Positions 62,796 through 64,000 of a stretch of 64,000 bases of DNA are shown piece by piece; position 1 is the first letter of the stretch; each line of letters opens with the position of its first letter. A program made the translations under genes and the position numbers. The stretch is from Saprospiraceae bacterium (GTDB lineage Bacteria > Bacteroidota > Bacteroidia > Chitinophagales > Saprospiraceae), in NCBI GenBank assembly GCA_016717655.1, contig JADKFC010000030.1, positions 298,229 through 362,228 on the forward strand, in the 5' to 3' direction. Below the pieces are notes generated by a model. The model was not told the origin of the DNA, did not search any database, and saw nothing but the letters and a program-made list of their open reading frames with translations.

Positions 62796-63384
62796 ATGCA
62801 TTTAGAGCAGTCAAGAAAACCTTTTAAACCAAAGTGTACTCTGGGCAAACTTTGTCAAGATGAAAATTATAAACAAAAGTCTGATGATCGCTACCTCAGC
62901 GGTAATTTTATTTCGTGGCTGGATTTACAGACATTCAGTGTCTTGACAAGGCAGTTGGAACGGACTACTTACCCGGCAAAAGACAAAATTTTTACTCAAT
63001 TCATTGACTCTTGCATCGACCATCAAAATGAACCCGACATCAAACATATTATCAAACTGGCACTTCCATCACCCTCAGAAAAACTAACCTATACCGCTAA
63101 TAAAACGACAATGATCCAAATAAACTCATAACTTCTCAGACGCATTGTGTAGCTACGCTGCTGCCTTTTTACAACAACTTGCAACTACTTACTCGCAAAA
63201 AAACCTTTCCAACCAATGGGCCGCCATACCCAGGATTGGTCAACTCTATTTTCTTGGGACTAATGTTCACTCATATTTCAATTCATCCTTTTTTAAAGAC
63301 CATGATTTTGTGACCATTGAAAATAAAAAAACCGGAAAAATCTTTGCGGTGGACCCAACTGTCAAGGATTATTTGGCCAATTGA
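62796..63384 (+). pseudogene. Frameshifted small protein with a possible papain-like Cys-His-Asp arrangement
   Basis: Two frames join if one base is changed near 63127: the first ends NKTTMIQIN and the second begins THNFSDALCSYAAAFLQQL. The joined product is ~195 residues. Its C-terminal part has a Cys in DALCSYAAAF, then a His in FFKDHDFVTIENKKTGK and an Asp in IFAVDPTVKDYL. This order and spacing resembles papain-fold peptidases or toxins, where Cys, His and Asp form the site. This is pattern recognition only; I cannot assign a family. It lies directly before the orphan PKD-sorting domain fragment. Confidence 0.4.
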
Positions 63385-63402
63385 CTTTATATCCTTAGCA
63401 AA

Positions 63403-63996
63403 ATGACGGGCAAAATTGAACCAAAAACCAGTTACAGGTTAAGCCCTCTGGATGGCTCTCCCGCCGATACCCTGGGTTTAGACAACCACCCGGTAGCCAA
63501 GTTTCGATTTGAGGCTGATACCACCAACCACCTAAGGGTAAGATTTACCGACTTATCCTATTTCCGCCCCGAATCGTGGCGCTGGAGGTTTGGCGATGGC
63601 AAGTCGTGGAATGGTAAAAGGCCTCTCTGGCATACCTTTCCAGAAAACGGCAGCTATAAGGTTTGCCTTACTGTATGTAATGAAAACAGCTGTGACACCC
63701 TGTGCCGTTGGCTCACCCTGGGGCCTGATGCTATCCCGGAGGCTGAAATTTCACCCGCCAGGACAACGGTACACCACAAACCCACCGACGGGCCGCTTTT
63801 GGTCACACTCCAAGACTACATTCCGGAACATGCTATTATATATCTGTATGATATTATGATTAAGCAGGTATTTCATCAGCGGGTATTTAATGATTGGAAC
63901 AGTCTGGACCTCACCCTTCTGCCAGCTGGGACCTATTTTTATATTGTCAAAGATCGGGATAGGGTGTTTGGAAGGGGGAAGGTGGTGAGGATGTGA
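63403..63996 (+). CDS. Orphan C-terminal fragment: PKD domain plus T9SS sorting domain
   Basis: The frame opens with YRLSPLDGSPADTLGLDNHP, the stretch that precedes the PKD domain in large Saprospiraceae T9SS proteins. It continues with RVRFTDLSYFRPESWRWRFG and SYKVCLTVCNENSCDTLCRW (PKD), then IYLYDIMIKQVF, LLPAGTYFYIVKDRDRVFGR, a type A sorting domain. There is no signal peptide, and an in-frame stop lies upstream, so it is a truncated 3' remnant or its 5' part has been replaced. The stop is at the right edge of the window. Confidence 0.7.
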   Translation: MTGKIEPKTSYRLSPLDGSPADTLGLDNHPVAKFRFEADTTNHLRVRFTDLSYFRPESWRWRFGDGKSWNGKRPLWHTFPENGSYKVCLTVCNENSCDTLCRWLTLGPDAIPEAEISPARTTVHHKPTDGPLLVTLQDYIPEHAIIYLYDIMIKQVFHQRVFNDWNSLDLTLLPAGTYFYIVKDRDRVFGRGKVVRM

Positions 63997-64000
63997 AAAA

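Noticed and set aside
57000..64000. Prophage or insertion sequence
   Set aside because: No capsid, terminase, integrase or transposase signature was found in any frame I could read.

Overview
The window is chromosomal DNA from a member of the Bacteroidota, most likely a Saprospiraceae-type environmental lineage. The evidence is: many -7 boxes of the TAnnTTTG type that only Bacteroidota use; type IX secretion (T9SS) C-terminal sorting domains on several secreted proteins; SprB-like repeats with a gliding-motility type C-terminal domain; DUF3857/transglutaminase pairs; an S46 dipeptidyl-peptidase; and a str/S10 gene order without tuf. The family-level assignment is inference; the phylum is well supported.

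Layout. 1-1.85 kb (+): 3' end of a large T9SS-exported protein with a dockerin-like segment. 2.07-5.39 kb (+): a stand-alone nuclease-helicase of Dna2/UPF1-like architecture. 5.5-23.8 kb (-): the complete str, S10, spc and alpha ribosomal protein clusters, from rpsL to rplQ, including fusA, secY, map, infA, rpmD, rpmJ and rpoA. 24.1-37.5 kb: a lipase-like hydrolase, two coupled DUF3857 secreted proteins, alanine dehydrogenase, a Kazal-domain lipoprotein, a membrane protein, a SprB-repeat T9SS adhesin-like protein, an amidohydrolase and an S46 peptidase. 37.5-37.9 kb: an intergenic array of hairpin/T-tract repeats. 38-53.6 kb: housekeeping genes (pseudouridine synthase, ABC-F ATPase, yqgE, fabD, dapD, metallophosphoesterase, TPR protein, leuS, a sugar nucleotidyltransferase, DUF2905 and a baeRF3-like protein). 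53.9-57.0 kb: tRNA-Arg(CCU) followed by two toxin-antitoxin modules (hipBA, yefM-yoeB). 57.1-63.4 kb: visibly AT-richer DNA with hypothetical and decayed genes. 63.4-64 kb: an orphan PKD plus sorting-domain fragment.

Two messages for the reader. First, single-base indels interrupt genes that must be functional (rpoA, rpsK, rplD, and also an ABC-F gene and a nucleotidyltransferase). Most are missing bases in short homopolymers, so they look like sequencing or assembly errors. The broken genes should be read as intact and I give the restored coordinates. Second, frameshift density is much higher in 57-63.4 kb than elsewhere, so genuine gene decay after the tRNA-Arg/toxin-antitoxin island is plausible there. 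I found no convincing CRISPR array, prophage, insertion sequence or rRNA gene.
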